From Conoideocrella luteorostrata (Eukaryota > Ascomycota > Sordariomycetes > Hypocreales > Clavicipitaceae), in assembly GCA_032433595.1 (NCBI GenBank), contig JASWJB010000067.1, positions 97,256 to 161,255 on the forward strand: a DNA stretch of 64,000 bases, in the 5' to 3' direction. Below are positions 12,010 to 22,412 of the stretch, in pieces. Positions within the stretch are counted from its first letter, which is position 1; each line of letters opens with the position of its first letter. The notes under the pieces were generated by a model, which had not been told where the DNA came from, did not search any database, and saw only the letters and a program-made list of their open reading frames with translations. The position numbers were made by a program, and so were the translations under genes.

Positions 12010-15000
12010 TCATTATTAGAGCCTTGATCCATGTCCGAGTAAAAGTTTTTCTCTTTACCTCTTCGTCGTGCCATTGTCGTCAGCTTTTGTGTTAGGCATG
12101 AGCTGCCTTCCGAGAAGGAGAAAATATGTGGAACTCACGATAATAATATGGACGGTGGATGCACGAAGCCCCAAGGCACTTAAACAAGATTCCAGATTTC
12201 GCTACCATATTGCGGAACGGGGAGGCTCCTTCCCTCAAGTCGCAGGGAAGATGAACTGTTGAAAATTGTGTGGCTTTCCGATTGGTGGATCCGCTCAGCA
12301 ACTGCCACCTTTGAACTTCTCATATCTCCACGGCAGCGTCCTCTGTCCGGCCGACCAAGTTATTTCCCGTATTGTACTGTCTTGTATACTTTCTGTTCCA
12401 TATTTACATTTGCGGTTAACTTTGTTACATTTGCTTTCTAGTTTCTTCCAGTAACTCAGTCACATGGACACATATCTACGGAACTCTCCGGGAAACACTT
12501 GCCCAGCAAAGGCCATCCTTTCGATGGCGTACACATGTGAAAGGCGATAAAATGCGATGTTCCGGCACTCCATCGGTTTCTCAGGCAGGGGTCTACATCA
12601 ACTACAGTTTGATTACTCCGTAACAAGACTGTCATATCGCGTGCAATACGAATCAGGCTGTGGCTGATGTTGAAATTGCTACTATATTCGCCGCCTCCAT
12701 CACGCCATACAACGTGACGCCATGCCCCCTTGAAGCCAAATTGCAGGATTATCACTCACACCCAGACTGCAATTCTATCTGTAAAGCACTTTCGAATCCA
12801 ACTGGTCGCTCCCTGTGCCGCCTCCAACTTTCTAGGCACAGGTTCGAACAATTTAGCTCCATGGCATTCGCAGTTCAGTTCCAGACACAGGAGTTATGTG
12901 TCAATGCGGACAAAATATCATGCACGAATAAAGTTTAGAAGCACCCTTAACATCCGGGTAAAAATAGCGATACTATAGACTTACGAATGCTCCAGGGTGC
13001 CCTTGCCGAGGTTTCCCCCCGCATCTGGCAGCAAACTTCTCACGCAAGCCGGCGAGCCAACCATCAAGTCTCTCTACTCCTTGTCTTGTCTACGCCAAAG
13101 AGGGACGGAGTAGTTGTGTTACCTAGTTCATCACGGGGCCACCAACTGCAAACAGCCTCATTGAATATTCGGTTAACAGACACCTATCCCGCAATACTGC
13201 ACGCATTCCTGACGCTGAAAAGGCACACACTGTCTACTACATCACCACCCGCCATCCACCAATGGACAGGGTTTAGCCATACCGTGTCATCGACGCGCAT
13301 AGCTGTCATATGATGTTTGATGCTTTACTTTCCAGAGACCTGTTGCTTGATTATGGTCTCATTCCCTCAGCCCAATTCATCGCTTGCTTCACTTTAACCG
13401 TTGCAATGGCCGCCAGCCCGCGCCGGCAATGTCAGGCTCAGGAGAGGTCGGCATGGTACTATCGAAGCCACGAGATAGGGTGGCTGCCGTACGCCACAGT
13501 GTCATCTTATTCAGTTGACGAATGGCCGCATCTGCTAGCTTCACTGAAGAGGAAATAATGAACTACAGAAGTCTCTACAACAACGTTGGTTAGAGGCTGG
13601 CATTTTACAGATCAACTACTGAGTACTCCGTACAGTACAACACGTAAGCCAGACGCATAACAGGATTCATCCACTGTCCTCTAAGCTAGTTAGCTACCAC
13701 TGTTCATGTGGATCCAATCCAATGACCGGTTCGTATTAGCCGGTGGTAAGGCCGCTAGCTGTTTAGCTGAGGGAAAGGGTCTATCTTGCGAGGAAGTAGT
13801 TACCCCGTAACTAGATGGGGATCATCAACTAGGAACGTGACGAAGTAACTTTGTCCGCCCTTCTCAGCCTCCATGGTTGCAGAGCGGCGTAATTGGGGAC
13901 GTCAGTAGTACTTCAGAGAGGCAATCATGGTCTCCTACTTTGATTATTTCTACAGATACCGCTCACTGCAAGAATTTCTGCCTGCCGCCAATAAGTCTGT
14001 CTCTTGGCATCAACGAAGTTTTGGTTGAGTTCCACCATACATAAGCCATGAAATCAGCCAAGAGAAATTTTCCTCCATTTGGTAGTCGAAACACATACGG
14101 GGTAATTTGAAATGATAATTTGTGGTGTTGTTCGTCGTAATGTATCACAAGGGATTGAATGCGTATTAGTCAGTCATTCATGCGCTGGCTTGGCGAGTAA
14201 TTCGGCTTCTTCAAAATGCCTTCTATAATTGTAATGCACTGCACGAAGTACAATGCGTGATGCTGCGCGAACCTCCTCGATAACCCTGCTTTTCCAATGG
14301 CTGCTTGTGATGGCGGAGGGTTTATTGGGTTTTGAGGATTTTTCTCTTCTCTCATTCCCTATTACGGTTACCGTCGCCCACATTTGCTATCTATTCGCCT
14401 CGTCAACACAGCTAGCTCCGTGACCGCATTGACAGTCAGGCTATTTGCAACAATCTCCAGAGCGGCAGCCGCAGGACCGACAGGGGGAGGAGAAGGGGGC
14501 GACTAGAACAACTGTTTGGAAAGGGGAAGGGACAAAAAACTTCAGGCCTCCACTGCCTTCTAGAACTTCGCAACAACGGACCGTGTCATCCGTCCGTCAA
14601 TGCAATATTGGCGCCTTGACATGACTACGCCGGCGAGTAAGCTCCCATGTCTTCACTAATAATGCTTTTTTTGGCGGCAGTTTTCGGAGTGTCCGATTGA
14701 ATCGGAAAGCTATCGGTTCGCGAAACCAACGCCAATGAAAGTTTGCCGCCTCCTCCACATCAAACCGGCTGCCTGCATAAAGTTCACTGGCCGCGCACCT
14801 CGACGCTGTTGTGCGCCGAGGAGAGCAGTTAGTTGCAAAAATGTTGGCAGGAGAAACAGCCAACAATGAACGTGGCCGTTTCACCAAACCACATTAATGG
14901 AAACCTTGTGCTCGGGTCAAACAACCACTAGGCGTACGTCAATAAATTAACATCCCATGACTCTTGGCGCTATCTATGCAATACAACACAATTTTGCATT

Positions 15001-15290
15001 ACTCCTGTTCAAATGCAGTTGCCTAGCCCTAGCCTAGTTTGACGTCACCGTGTAAAGAGCTACTATTCGCTCTCTCAACCATTCCAGCGCTAATTGCAGC
15101 CACTGCTCATGGGTAGCCGTCGTAGAGCCAGCCAGTTACGGCAATCCGGCCAACGCTGTCAGCAAGATGATGCATTGTAAGTTTAGTGTCGTTAACGAAA
15201 CCCCTACTTGTTTGTTGTGTAGAAGTGATTTGCGGTCATGATTACGTAGACCACCTTCTTCTTGTTGGGGTAGTTAGAACAAATACACAA

Positions 15291-15306
15291 TACGGAGTAC
15301 GGAGTA
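15291..15306. repeat. direct double copy of TACGGAGTA
   Basis: Two direct copies of TACGGAGTA overlap by two bases. Other compounds in the window are inverted, so this one shows the motif can also duplicate in tandem. Confidence 0.85.
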
Positions 15307-15691
15307 GTAAGCTGCGGATTCTCTCTAGTCACCCCCCATAACAACTTAACGGCGTGGCCACAAAACAATATAGAACAAACTTCCATGCTAGAGTTCGTCG
15401 ACGGGTTAAGCACTTAACCCGACTTCTGCTGCGTAATCATCGCCAATTCAATAGGTCACCCGAAACAAATGCCGGCTGGGTGGGATGGGAGCGGCGGACA
15501 AGACTAAAGAATCACGGTTCCTTCGTCTACAGAGTACATTTATATTTTACAATACAACGGACTTAAGTCTTGCATAATACAGTCTGGGATAATCCCAGTG
15601 AAAGTGGGCGCCTTCCGGGCAAGTGTAACGCTATGCCAGCTCCAAGTCCATTCCGTAATGTCGCAGAGAAAGGACATGTGCCAGAGCCTGA

Positions 15692-16721
15692 TTATCGCTT
15701 CACCCATGCCGGCATCTTACGGGCCTTGACGTGACCATGCTTCTTTCTCTCCACCGTTCTTGGGTCTCTCGTGATACATCCGGCTATTCGAATCAAATTA
15801 GTATTCTGTCTCCCCACCCTCAAAACAAAATAATGAAATAAAAGGAAATAAAAGGAAAAGTTTAGTGCTCAAGGGCGGTGTATGTGTACCTCTTCTCAAG
15901 GCCGTCTTCAAAGCCGGCTCATGGGCAATCAAGGCCTTCGCCACCGCGAGAGTTATAGCTTCCGCCTGTCCAGTTGTGCCACCTCCTTCCACCAAAACCC
16001 AAGCGTTATACTTATCTAATCTCGCTGTCGCGGTGAGGGCCCAGAGAGCACTCTCGCGATCATGAACTCGACCAAACGCTTCGTTGAGAGGCTTTCCGTT
16101 GACCAGAACCTCTCCAGTTCCCTCCACAACAAAGGCACGTGCTGTTGAAGCCTTTCGCTTGCCCACACCGACAGCTCGACCAAACTTGTCAATGGTTATA
16201 GGTATGGGCATGTTGAGGAACGGGTTGATGTCACGCGCAAAGTCCTGAAGAGCAATCTTAACCTCAGCTGGTCTTAGGCTGGGCTCAATAAGATTTAATC
16301 TCTTTGCTACCCGAAGGACTTTGGCGTAGTGCGATGCCTTGATAGGTTCGCCCATTTGGGCTCGTATCTCCTCTAGCTTTGTCCAAGGGACCTGTGGTGC
16401 TTCGCCGGCGGACACTGTTGGTAAGTGGTGATAACGGGTTAGGAGGTTTGATATCCGAATGTAAAGGTCATTGAACTGTGGCTCTCGGGAGAAGTATGAG
16501 GGTGTCGCCGGAACGGTACGCGCGTGCGTGACGCCTTGATAGGGGATCTGAACGGAATCGACCAGAACAGTCGAGTTGGCGACTTCGTCAGCTCTTGCAG
16601 CGTTGCTGAGGGTTCTGATGCAAAGGGGAGCCGCTCGGTTCCATGCCGGTTGATGCCATCGAGGACTCTTGAGCTGCCTCGGGCATCTCAATTGCCGGAG
16701 ACCATTCGCTACAGTGGCCAT
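15692..16721 (-). CDS. MRPS9: mitochondrial small-subunit ribosomal protein uS9m (MRPS9)
   Basis: Two exons, 16721-15890 and 15783-15692, with a 106-bp intron (GTACAC..TAG). The product is 307 aa. The C-terminal half is the uS9 domain: GRAVGVGKRKASTARAFV, the NGKPLNEAF segment, VEGGGTTGQAEAITLAVAKAL and, only after splicing, AGCITRDPRTVERKKHGHVKARKMPAW ending in VKR (written here in pieces). The GKRKAS motif and the basic KR tail contact the 3' end of small-subunit rRNA near the P site. The N-terminal 170 residues are the fungal mitochondrial extension and start with a basic, Arg-rich targeting-like stretch. The protein acts in the mitochondrial ribosome. It is divergent from the eEF1B-gamma gene across 342 bp. 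Confidence 0.93.
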
Positions 16722-17063
16722 GGCTCTCTACTGCATGCACCAACAGTCGTGAATTGGCACGGCTTATCGTCGTTGTCGTTGTCGGAACATGAATGCCGGA
16801 AAAATCTCCATGATCTAGCTCAGACGAAAACTGGGGCAAAGCGTCCGGAGTACAAACACCTATCCATAATATTGTACGCACATCACGTGAAGATAAGATT
16901 AGGTGCCTCAGTCCACTCGCCAACCAGCTTGGGCGGCTGCCAGCTCTGTTAGCGCGGGGCAAGCCTCCACTCAAGTTGTTTGCAGAAATTTCTCAGCGAC
17001 CGTCTTTCTCTTCCCCCATCGACATTGAACCATCAAAATACTCAGAACCAAACTTTCGTCAAG
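16722..17063. promoter_or_regulatory. divergent promoter, uS9m / eEF1B-gamma
   Basis: 342 bp separate the two start codons, so both promoters must lie here. An inverted CCAAT box (ATTGG, 16753-16757) is present. The leader just before the eEF1B-gamma ATG has a long pyrimidine tract (17003-17018), common in highly expressed fungal translation genes. Confidence 0.6.
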
Positions 17064-18670
17064 ATGGCTTTTGGTACTCTATTCACTCACTCTGTATGTT
17101 AAAAGACCGTTTTTTTCTTTATGGCGCGGGACCGTGCTTACTGACCACTTACTTCTTCACAGGACAATCCCCGCTCCATCGCCATCAAGGCGGTTGCGAA
17201 GGCCAACAACCTTGAGCTCAAAATTGCTGAGGTCGAGTTCGGCAAGCCTGTTGTTGAACACCAGAAGGCTCACGGTCTTGGCAAGGTCCCCGCCTTTGTT
17301 GGCGAGGATGGTTTTGCTTTGTCCGAAGCTATTGCTGTTGCCATCTACGGTAAGCTACATTCTTTTCTCGTGTCGACTTCCCTTTGGAAACAACAAATTA
17401 TTTTCGTTCTTGTACTCCTACTCCCACAGCGCCGTGCTTGTTGGGCTTTGCGTGTGATGACCTAGCCATATTTATACAGTTATCCCTGTCTGAACTACAT
17501 TCTTTGATGGATATTGCCTAACTTCTGACCTCTGCCCAATTTGTCTCGCTTTGTCACTCGTTCACTCTCGATTTGTTGTGTTCTCCGGATGAATGCTAAC
17601 AGCATGCTAGTGACGTCCCAGAATGAGAAGACAACTCTTCTCGGCAACACCAAGCAGGAGTAAGTCACAAATACTATCAAGCCGTCCCTGTTGTTCAGAC
17701 ACTGATCACTTCTACTAGCTATGCGTCCATCTTGAAGTGGATGTCATACTTCAACACCGAGCTTGTCCCCAACTTCGGCAACTGGTACATGCCTCTCGTT
17801 GGCAAGCTGCCTTATAACAAGAAGAACGTTGACGATGCCTCCAAGGCCGTGGAGAAGGCTGTCAGCGTTGTTGAGCAGCACCTACTGCACAACACATTCC
17901 TCACTGGCGAGCGTATCACCCTCGCCGATCTGTTCAGCGCTCCCCTCCTTAACCGCGGCTTCCAGTACTTCTTCGACAAGCAGTGGCGCCAGGAACACCC
18001 CAACGTCACCCGTTGGTACGACACCGTTGTCAACCAGCCCATCTACACTGCTGTTGCTAAGAAGCTTGACTACCTCGAGAAGCCTGCTCTGACCAACGTT
18101 GCCCCTAAGAAGCCCGAGGCCGCCAAGGCCGCGGCCCCCGCCCCCGCCGCTGCTCAGGCTGAAGAGGATGCTCCCGCTCCCAAACCCAAGCACCCCATTG
18201 ACCTATTGCCCCGCGCTTCTTTCCCTCTCGATGAGTGGAAGCGCCACTTCTCCAACAATGAGACCCCTGATGCCCTCAAGTGGTTCTGGGAGAACGTTCC
18301 TTTCGAGGAGTACTCCATCTGGCGCTGTGACTACAAGTACAACGATGAGCTTACCCTGACTTTCATGTCCAACAACCTCATCGGTGGCTTCAACACCCGT
18401 CTGGAGGGTTCTCGCAAGTACTTGTTCGGAAGCGCTTCCGTTTACGGCGAGAGCAACGCTTCCGTTATCCAAGGTGCTTTCGTCATCCGTGGCCAGGAAG
18501 CCGAGCCTGTCTTCGATGTCGCCCCTGATTGGGAGAGCTACAAGTTCACCAAGCTGGACCCTAAGAACGCCGAGGACCGTGCCTTCCTTGAGAACATGTG
18601 GTCTTGGGAGAACGGCGTTACCGTCGACGGCAAGGAGCACGCTCATGCCTGCGGCAAGGTCTTCAAATAA
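17064..18670 (+). CDS. TEF3: translation elongation factor 1B gamma subunit
   Basis: Four exons: 17064-17093, 17163-17349, 17611-17659 and 17719-18670. The product is 405 aa, usual for eEF1B-gamma. It is the structural subunit of the eEF1B complex that recharges eEF1A with GTP during translation elongation. Residues 1-80 form a GST-N-like thioredoxin fold (start MAFGTLFTHS, then the KIAEVEFGKP region). A GST-C helical domain follows (FLTGERITLADLFSAP is the typical hydrophobic staple region). Then comes an Ala/Pro/Lys linker (KAAAPAPAAAQAEEDAPAPK). The EF1G domain fills the last 160 residues (HPIDLLPRASFPLDEWKRH, WFWENVP, SIWRCDYKY). Exon 3 is only 49 bp. Codon use is strongly biased to C-ending codons, unlike most neighbours, consistent with very high expression. 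The symbol follows yeast usage; other fungal names exist. Confidence 0.96.
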
Positions 18671-19284
18671 ACATGAAAGACCAGGTAACGTGGAGGTTAT
18701 ATGACTTGATGATGATGGTACATTGATGAAATGACATGGCATGGTACGCACAAATCAAAAATGAATAAAATAGGTAGAACTAGGCGAGCTTGCTTGTGTC
18801 ATTGTGTGAACACATGATACCATTTGGATGGCATAAGATCCTCATCAATGCAGAGGCTCTGAGTCAGTAGCTAAAAATAAGAAGAAACTCAGAATAACAT
18901 GCCATCCCTAGCTTTCGTTTTTGTACAGGACATACATATACAAATGTCCTGATGAGATCCTATGTTGCAGGTGTGGCCTTATATAGAGCTACACTCAGCC
19001 TTAGACCGTTTATCGGAACATGTGTTCTAGTCATCAAATCGCATGTCTGATTACGTTGTTTGAATGCAAGCAGAGCGCCATTGGCTCATGTTGATGCTTG
19101 CTACAGTGCAGAGTGTCACCCACAATGCCAAATTATAGCCAACTTGCTCACCTTGTACACCGCTTTTCTCCCTCTCCATCAACCCAAATCTAACAGCCAC
19201 ATGACACTTAATTCCGCTCTCCCCATGTATTTTTGTGCAACTGTGTCTATGAAAGGACAGAATGGCCGTGACAAACATAGGAAA
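18671..19284. other. convergent intergenic region
   Basis: 613 bp between the stops of eEF1B-gamma (plus) and the NIF-like gene (minus). It should contain both 3' UTRs. AATAAAATAGG (about 18762) is a possible polyadenylation signal for eEF1B-gamma. No gene seen. Confidence 0.6.
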
Positions 19285-20251
19285 TCAAGATTCGGTTGTT
19301 AATTCGTACTCTGGGCTCAGACTAAAAGGTGTCTCCCGGATATACCTACTGATGTCCTCCTGATAGCAGAGCGCATTTAAATAATCATGCACTTGCGGCA
19401 AAACATTGGCAGGCTCTTTGGCCAACCCAGAAAATTCAGGAATCGGCAGGATATTGTACGGCTCACTCCGTCCCTTTTCCATGGAGTCATCCACCAAGAC
19501 TGTATTAGACTGATCCCAGCATCCTCCGCGGTCAGCAAGCGGATGAGATGCTCTCACCCTGGAATCATTCCACATGACGGATAATCGCTTGTAAACTTGC
19601 ACTCTAGCGTCGTAGTCATCCTTTGAGAGACCCAGCTGATCACGGGCCCATATGACGACGCATTTTTCGCGCTGGTCCTTTTCGAGGAGTTGGGATATCA
19701 TGTTGCTTACATTTTGGTGACGCGCGGATGACCAGATTGCTACGTAGAACGTGTCGAGGCAGTAGTTGAGAAAACAACGTGCATGAGGGCGTTCAACGAA
19801 TCTTGAAGGGTGCCGACGGGATGGACGGAAGAGCAGCGTGCCATTGAGGTCTAGGATGACAAGGATGCGCCGAGGATGGGGTAGAGACAAGGGCGGATGG
19901 AGTGATTGCGCGAGGTAGAGGGGTGAGGGTGAGGGGATGCCGCCGGAGGCTCTGGACGGAGGTAGACGGGGGCGGTCTTTTGGATCTTCGTCGGAAAGGC
20001 TGTGGTAAGAGGTAAGATTGGCGTTGAATTCGGGTGTGTATGGGGGGCCTGGATGAGGTTCCAACCAAGGTTCTGAGGGGGTTTACTGACGGTTCTGAGG
20101 ATGGCTTGACGGCATGAGAGGCCTTTTTGCTTTTCCTTTTAATTCCCTTCTTGGTCTTAGTTTCTACGTTGATTTTTGAGGCTATGTGGGCTGTTTTCGA
20201 GGAGACAGGGGCGAATCCATTAGCCAGGGCGTTTGGTGTTGCGCCTGCCAT
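19285..20251 (-). CDS. NIF/FCP1-like HAD-family protein (291 aa)
   Basis: Two exons are proposed, 20251-20091 and 19999-19285, with a 91-bp intron (GTCAGT..CCACAG). Without splicing the frame is broken by a stop, and this join keeps phase. The start MAGATPNALANG begins a basic, low-complexity N-terminus with KTKKGIKRKSKK, a possible nuclear signal. The C-terminal 200 residues are a NIF (NLI-interacting factor) phosphatase-type HAD domain: ILVILDLNGTLLFRP (motif I), RPHARCFLNY, VAIWSSARHQNV (motif II region), KRLSVMWND and NTVLVDDSMEKG (motif III/IV). Motif I reads D-L-N-G-T, so the second Asp of the usual DxDxT is Asn. The substrate is unknown. An open frame continues upstream to an ATG at 20753, so a longer N-terminus by alternative splicing is possible. 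Confidence 0.8.
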
Positions 20252-21239
20252 AGAGGCTGAAAGGGTGGTTCTCCCCGGAAAGCGGACAGCAGCGACGGTA
20301 GATGTGATTACGCGTGCTGAAGATTGAGTACCAGCGCTAGACAGGCTGTATACAGTTGATGAAGCCTCCAGCGGCGTCTTCCTCGAGTGGTGAGAATGCA
20401 GTGGGGTGCGCTGTGAGGTTTGCGACAGGCCCGGGTGAGAAATACAACGCGGAAATGCCCTTCCGAGGAGCGTAATATGAGATGCTGTGAGTGGATGGTT
20501 CGAGACGAGACGGTGTGGTAGCCAGTGCATGGAAATTGGGTGCTGTGAAGGACAATGAATTCCATGTACATGTGAGTGGTGGGATAACTAAGACTCTTCT
20601 TCGTTCGGGTCCTGATCGGCGGCTGAGAAGGTGGTGAGGGAAACTCTTCGTCGTGGCTGGCTGGTAGGTGGCCCTGCTGATTCTTGCATGCCGTGTTGGC
20701 TGGCGACTTAGGGTAGGAGTGTGCTCCGTAACTTTTTCAAGAATAGATGTCATGTCGGATCAAAATGCGTGTCTAAATTTCAGCATGTGAATAAGACGGG
20801 GAATTATTGACCTCAGGAATTTCTTGTAACTACATCAAGTGTATTAATAACTTATAAATCCTTCATCAGCTACCTTAGTTGGTCGTATAAAAGGATGGGG
20901 TTTTATGAAAACCAGTGTGAGATATTTGACCAAGCCAGCGATGTTTGTGTGTACCGACAACCATATGTTAAAAAATCTCATAAATATCGACATTCATTTT
21001 AGATTACAAGTACATTTAATATTACTAGCGTCTAATTCATTAGGATTGACGACCGAATTGCTTTATCAATGAACTACTCCGTACCTACCCTTGCCAAGAC
21101 TGATCTGAAGTCCCGCATTATCGATAAGCATGCCACCTCAAAAAATCACATTCAGTCTGCATCTTGATTCTTCAATAGTCATCTGACAGCCCACGCAGCT
21201 GCGCGTAATCCCAGAGAAACGATCACAGACATTGAAGCC
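20252..21239. promoter_or_regulatory. divergent region, NIF-like / RRP36
   Basis: 988 bp between the two proposed starts. The part nearest the NIF-like gene (up to 20753) is open in one minus frame and may be its 5' UTR or an extra exon. The rest is A/T-rich. A motif copy TACTCCGTAC lies at 21075, 165 bp before the RRP36 ATG. Confidence 0.5.
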
Positions 21240-22241
21240 ATGCCTTTAAAGCGTAAGCTGCCGTCTCTCGGGCTGGAACGCCGCGTACGACCCCGGCGAG
21301 AAGAAAAATGGGAGCCGGAGCCAGACTCTGATTCTGACCTCTCAGAAGGCGATGGCGCAGTTGAGGGACGAATTGACCATGCTGAGAGCGACGACGAGGA
21401 AGACGAACAGGATGGTTCAGATGAAGACCAATCAGATGTGTGTTTTTTTCTTCCGCAGCGTTCTGCCAAACTACCGCCGTGGCATGCTAACAACCCCCAG
21501 CCCGACGACTCTGAAGACGATAATGACGACGACGATGACGACGACGAGATACCACCGAAGGTCGACCTCTCCTCTGTATCATTTGGCGTCCTAGCCCGCG
21601 CCCAATCATCCATCCACAAATCCAAATCCTCCCAACCTTCTGATGGGCAAGAACAACAACAACCCGCCTTCCTAAAAGACGCCTCAAAACCACCCAAGAA
21701 AGGGCCCAAGCCAAAACGATCCTCCAAGCACGCTCCTCAAGAACAAACCTCCAAACGGCCCGTCACCCGCATGCGCGAAATCATCCCCGACACGCGCCGC
21801 AAAGCCCGCGACCCTCGCTTTGACCCCACCATAGTAGGCAAGGTCGACGAGGGGAAGGCACGCAAAGCATACGCCTTTCTGGACGAGTACAGAGAAAGCG
21901 AAATGGCCGACCTACGGGGACAAATTAAGAAGACGAAGAATTCGTATGAAAAGGAGAACTTAAAGCGGAAGCTGATGTCGATGGAATCGAAAAAGAAGGC
22001 GCAGAAGAAGAAGGACGAGGAGGAGAGGCTGTTGGCCGAGCATAGGCAAAAGGAGAAGGAGTTGGTGGAGCAGGGCAAGACGCCATTTTATTTGAAGAAG
22101 AGTGAGCAGAAGAAGCAGTTGTTGACGAATAGGTATGACAAGATGAGCAAGGGGCAGGTGGATCGGGCGATTGAGAGGAAGAGGAAGAAGGTGGTGGGCA
22201 GGGAGAAGAAGGAGTTGGATCAGTTGGTGAGAAGGAGATGA
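21240..22241 (+). CDS. RRP36: rRNA biogenesis protein RRP36
   Basis: A single-exon 333-aa protein. RRP36 is a nucleolar component of the 90S/SSU processome needed for early pre-18S rRNA cleavage. The first 120 residues are acidic and disordered (EPEPDSDSDLSEGD; SEDDNDDDDDDDEIPP). The conserved domain follows: SKRPVTRMREIIPDTRRKARDPRF, then DPTIVGKVDEGKARKAYAFLDEYR, a long basic coiled coil (residues about 230-290), and the signature GKTPFYLKKSEQKKQLLTNRYDKM, written here in pieces of the family motif GKxPFYLKKSEKKK. It ends in a basic KRKKVVGREKKEL tail. An intron-like in-frame 21-mer lies at 21438-21458. The gene is convergent with COQ8, with 171 bp between stops. Confidence 0.95.
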   Translation: MPLKRKLPSLGLERRVRPRREEKWEPEPDSDSDLSEGDGAVEGRIDHAESDDEEDEQDGSDEDQSDVCFFLPQRSAKLPPWHANNPQPDDSEDDNDDDDDDDEIPPKVDLSSVSFGVLARAQSSIHKSKSSQPSDGQEQQQPAFLKDASKPPKKGPKPKRSSKHAPQEQTSKRPVTRMREIIPDTRRKARDPRFDPTIVGKVDEGKARKAYAFLDEYRESEMADLRGQIKKTKNSYEKENLKRKLMSMESKKKAQKKKDEEERLLAEHRQKEKELVEQGKTPFYLKKSEQKKQLLTNRYDKMSKGQVDRAIERKRKKVVGREKKELDQLVRRR

Positions 22242-22412
22242 GGATAATTCGTGTTGCAGTGAAGCGCAAACAACCCGCCATGATGGTTACGTATATGGAA
22301 TGAGGAACAAGGGGGATTTTTTGTTTCAAATCTACATTCCTGCATCTATAGTGAAATACCCCTTCTGTCTAAATCATACATGTTGGTACAGTTCTTTCGC
22401 GGAAGATACTTT

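Larger units (their letters stand above)
8751..15691. other. 7-kb gene-poor region
   Basis: No supported gene. The open frames are short, overlap each other on both strands and match no family. It contains an A-rich tract at 8917-8941, a TGGCCTGG-type tandem at 11968-12009 and motif copies at 10405, 12614, 13624 and 15291-15306. Part of the right end is promoter-distal DNA 3' of the mitochondrial uS9 gene. Confidence 0.6.

Noticed and set aside
16524..16952. 142-codon plus-strand frame over the uS9m start
   Set aside because: Shadow of the uS9m gene on the other strand plus promoter DNA.
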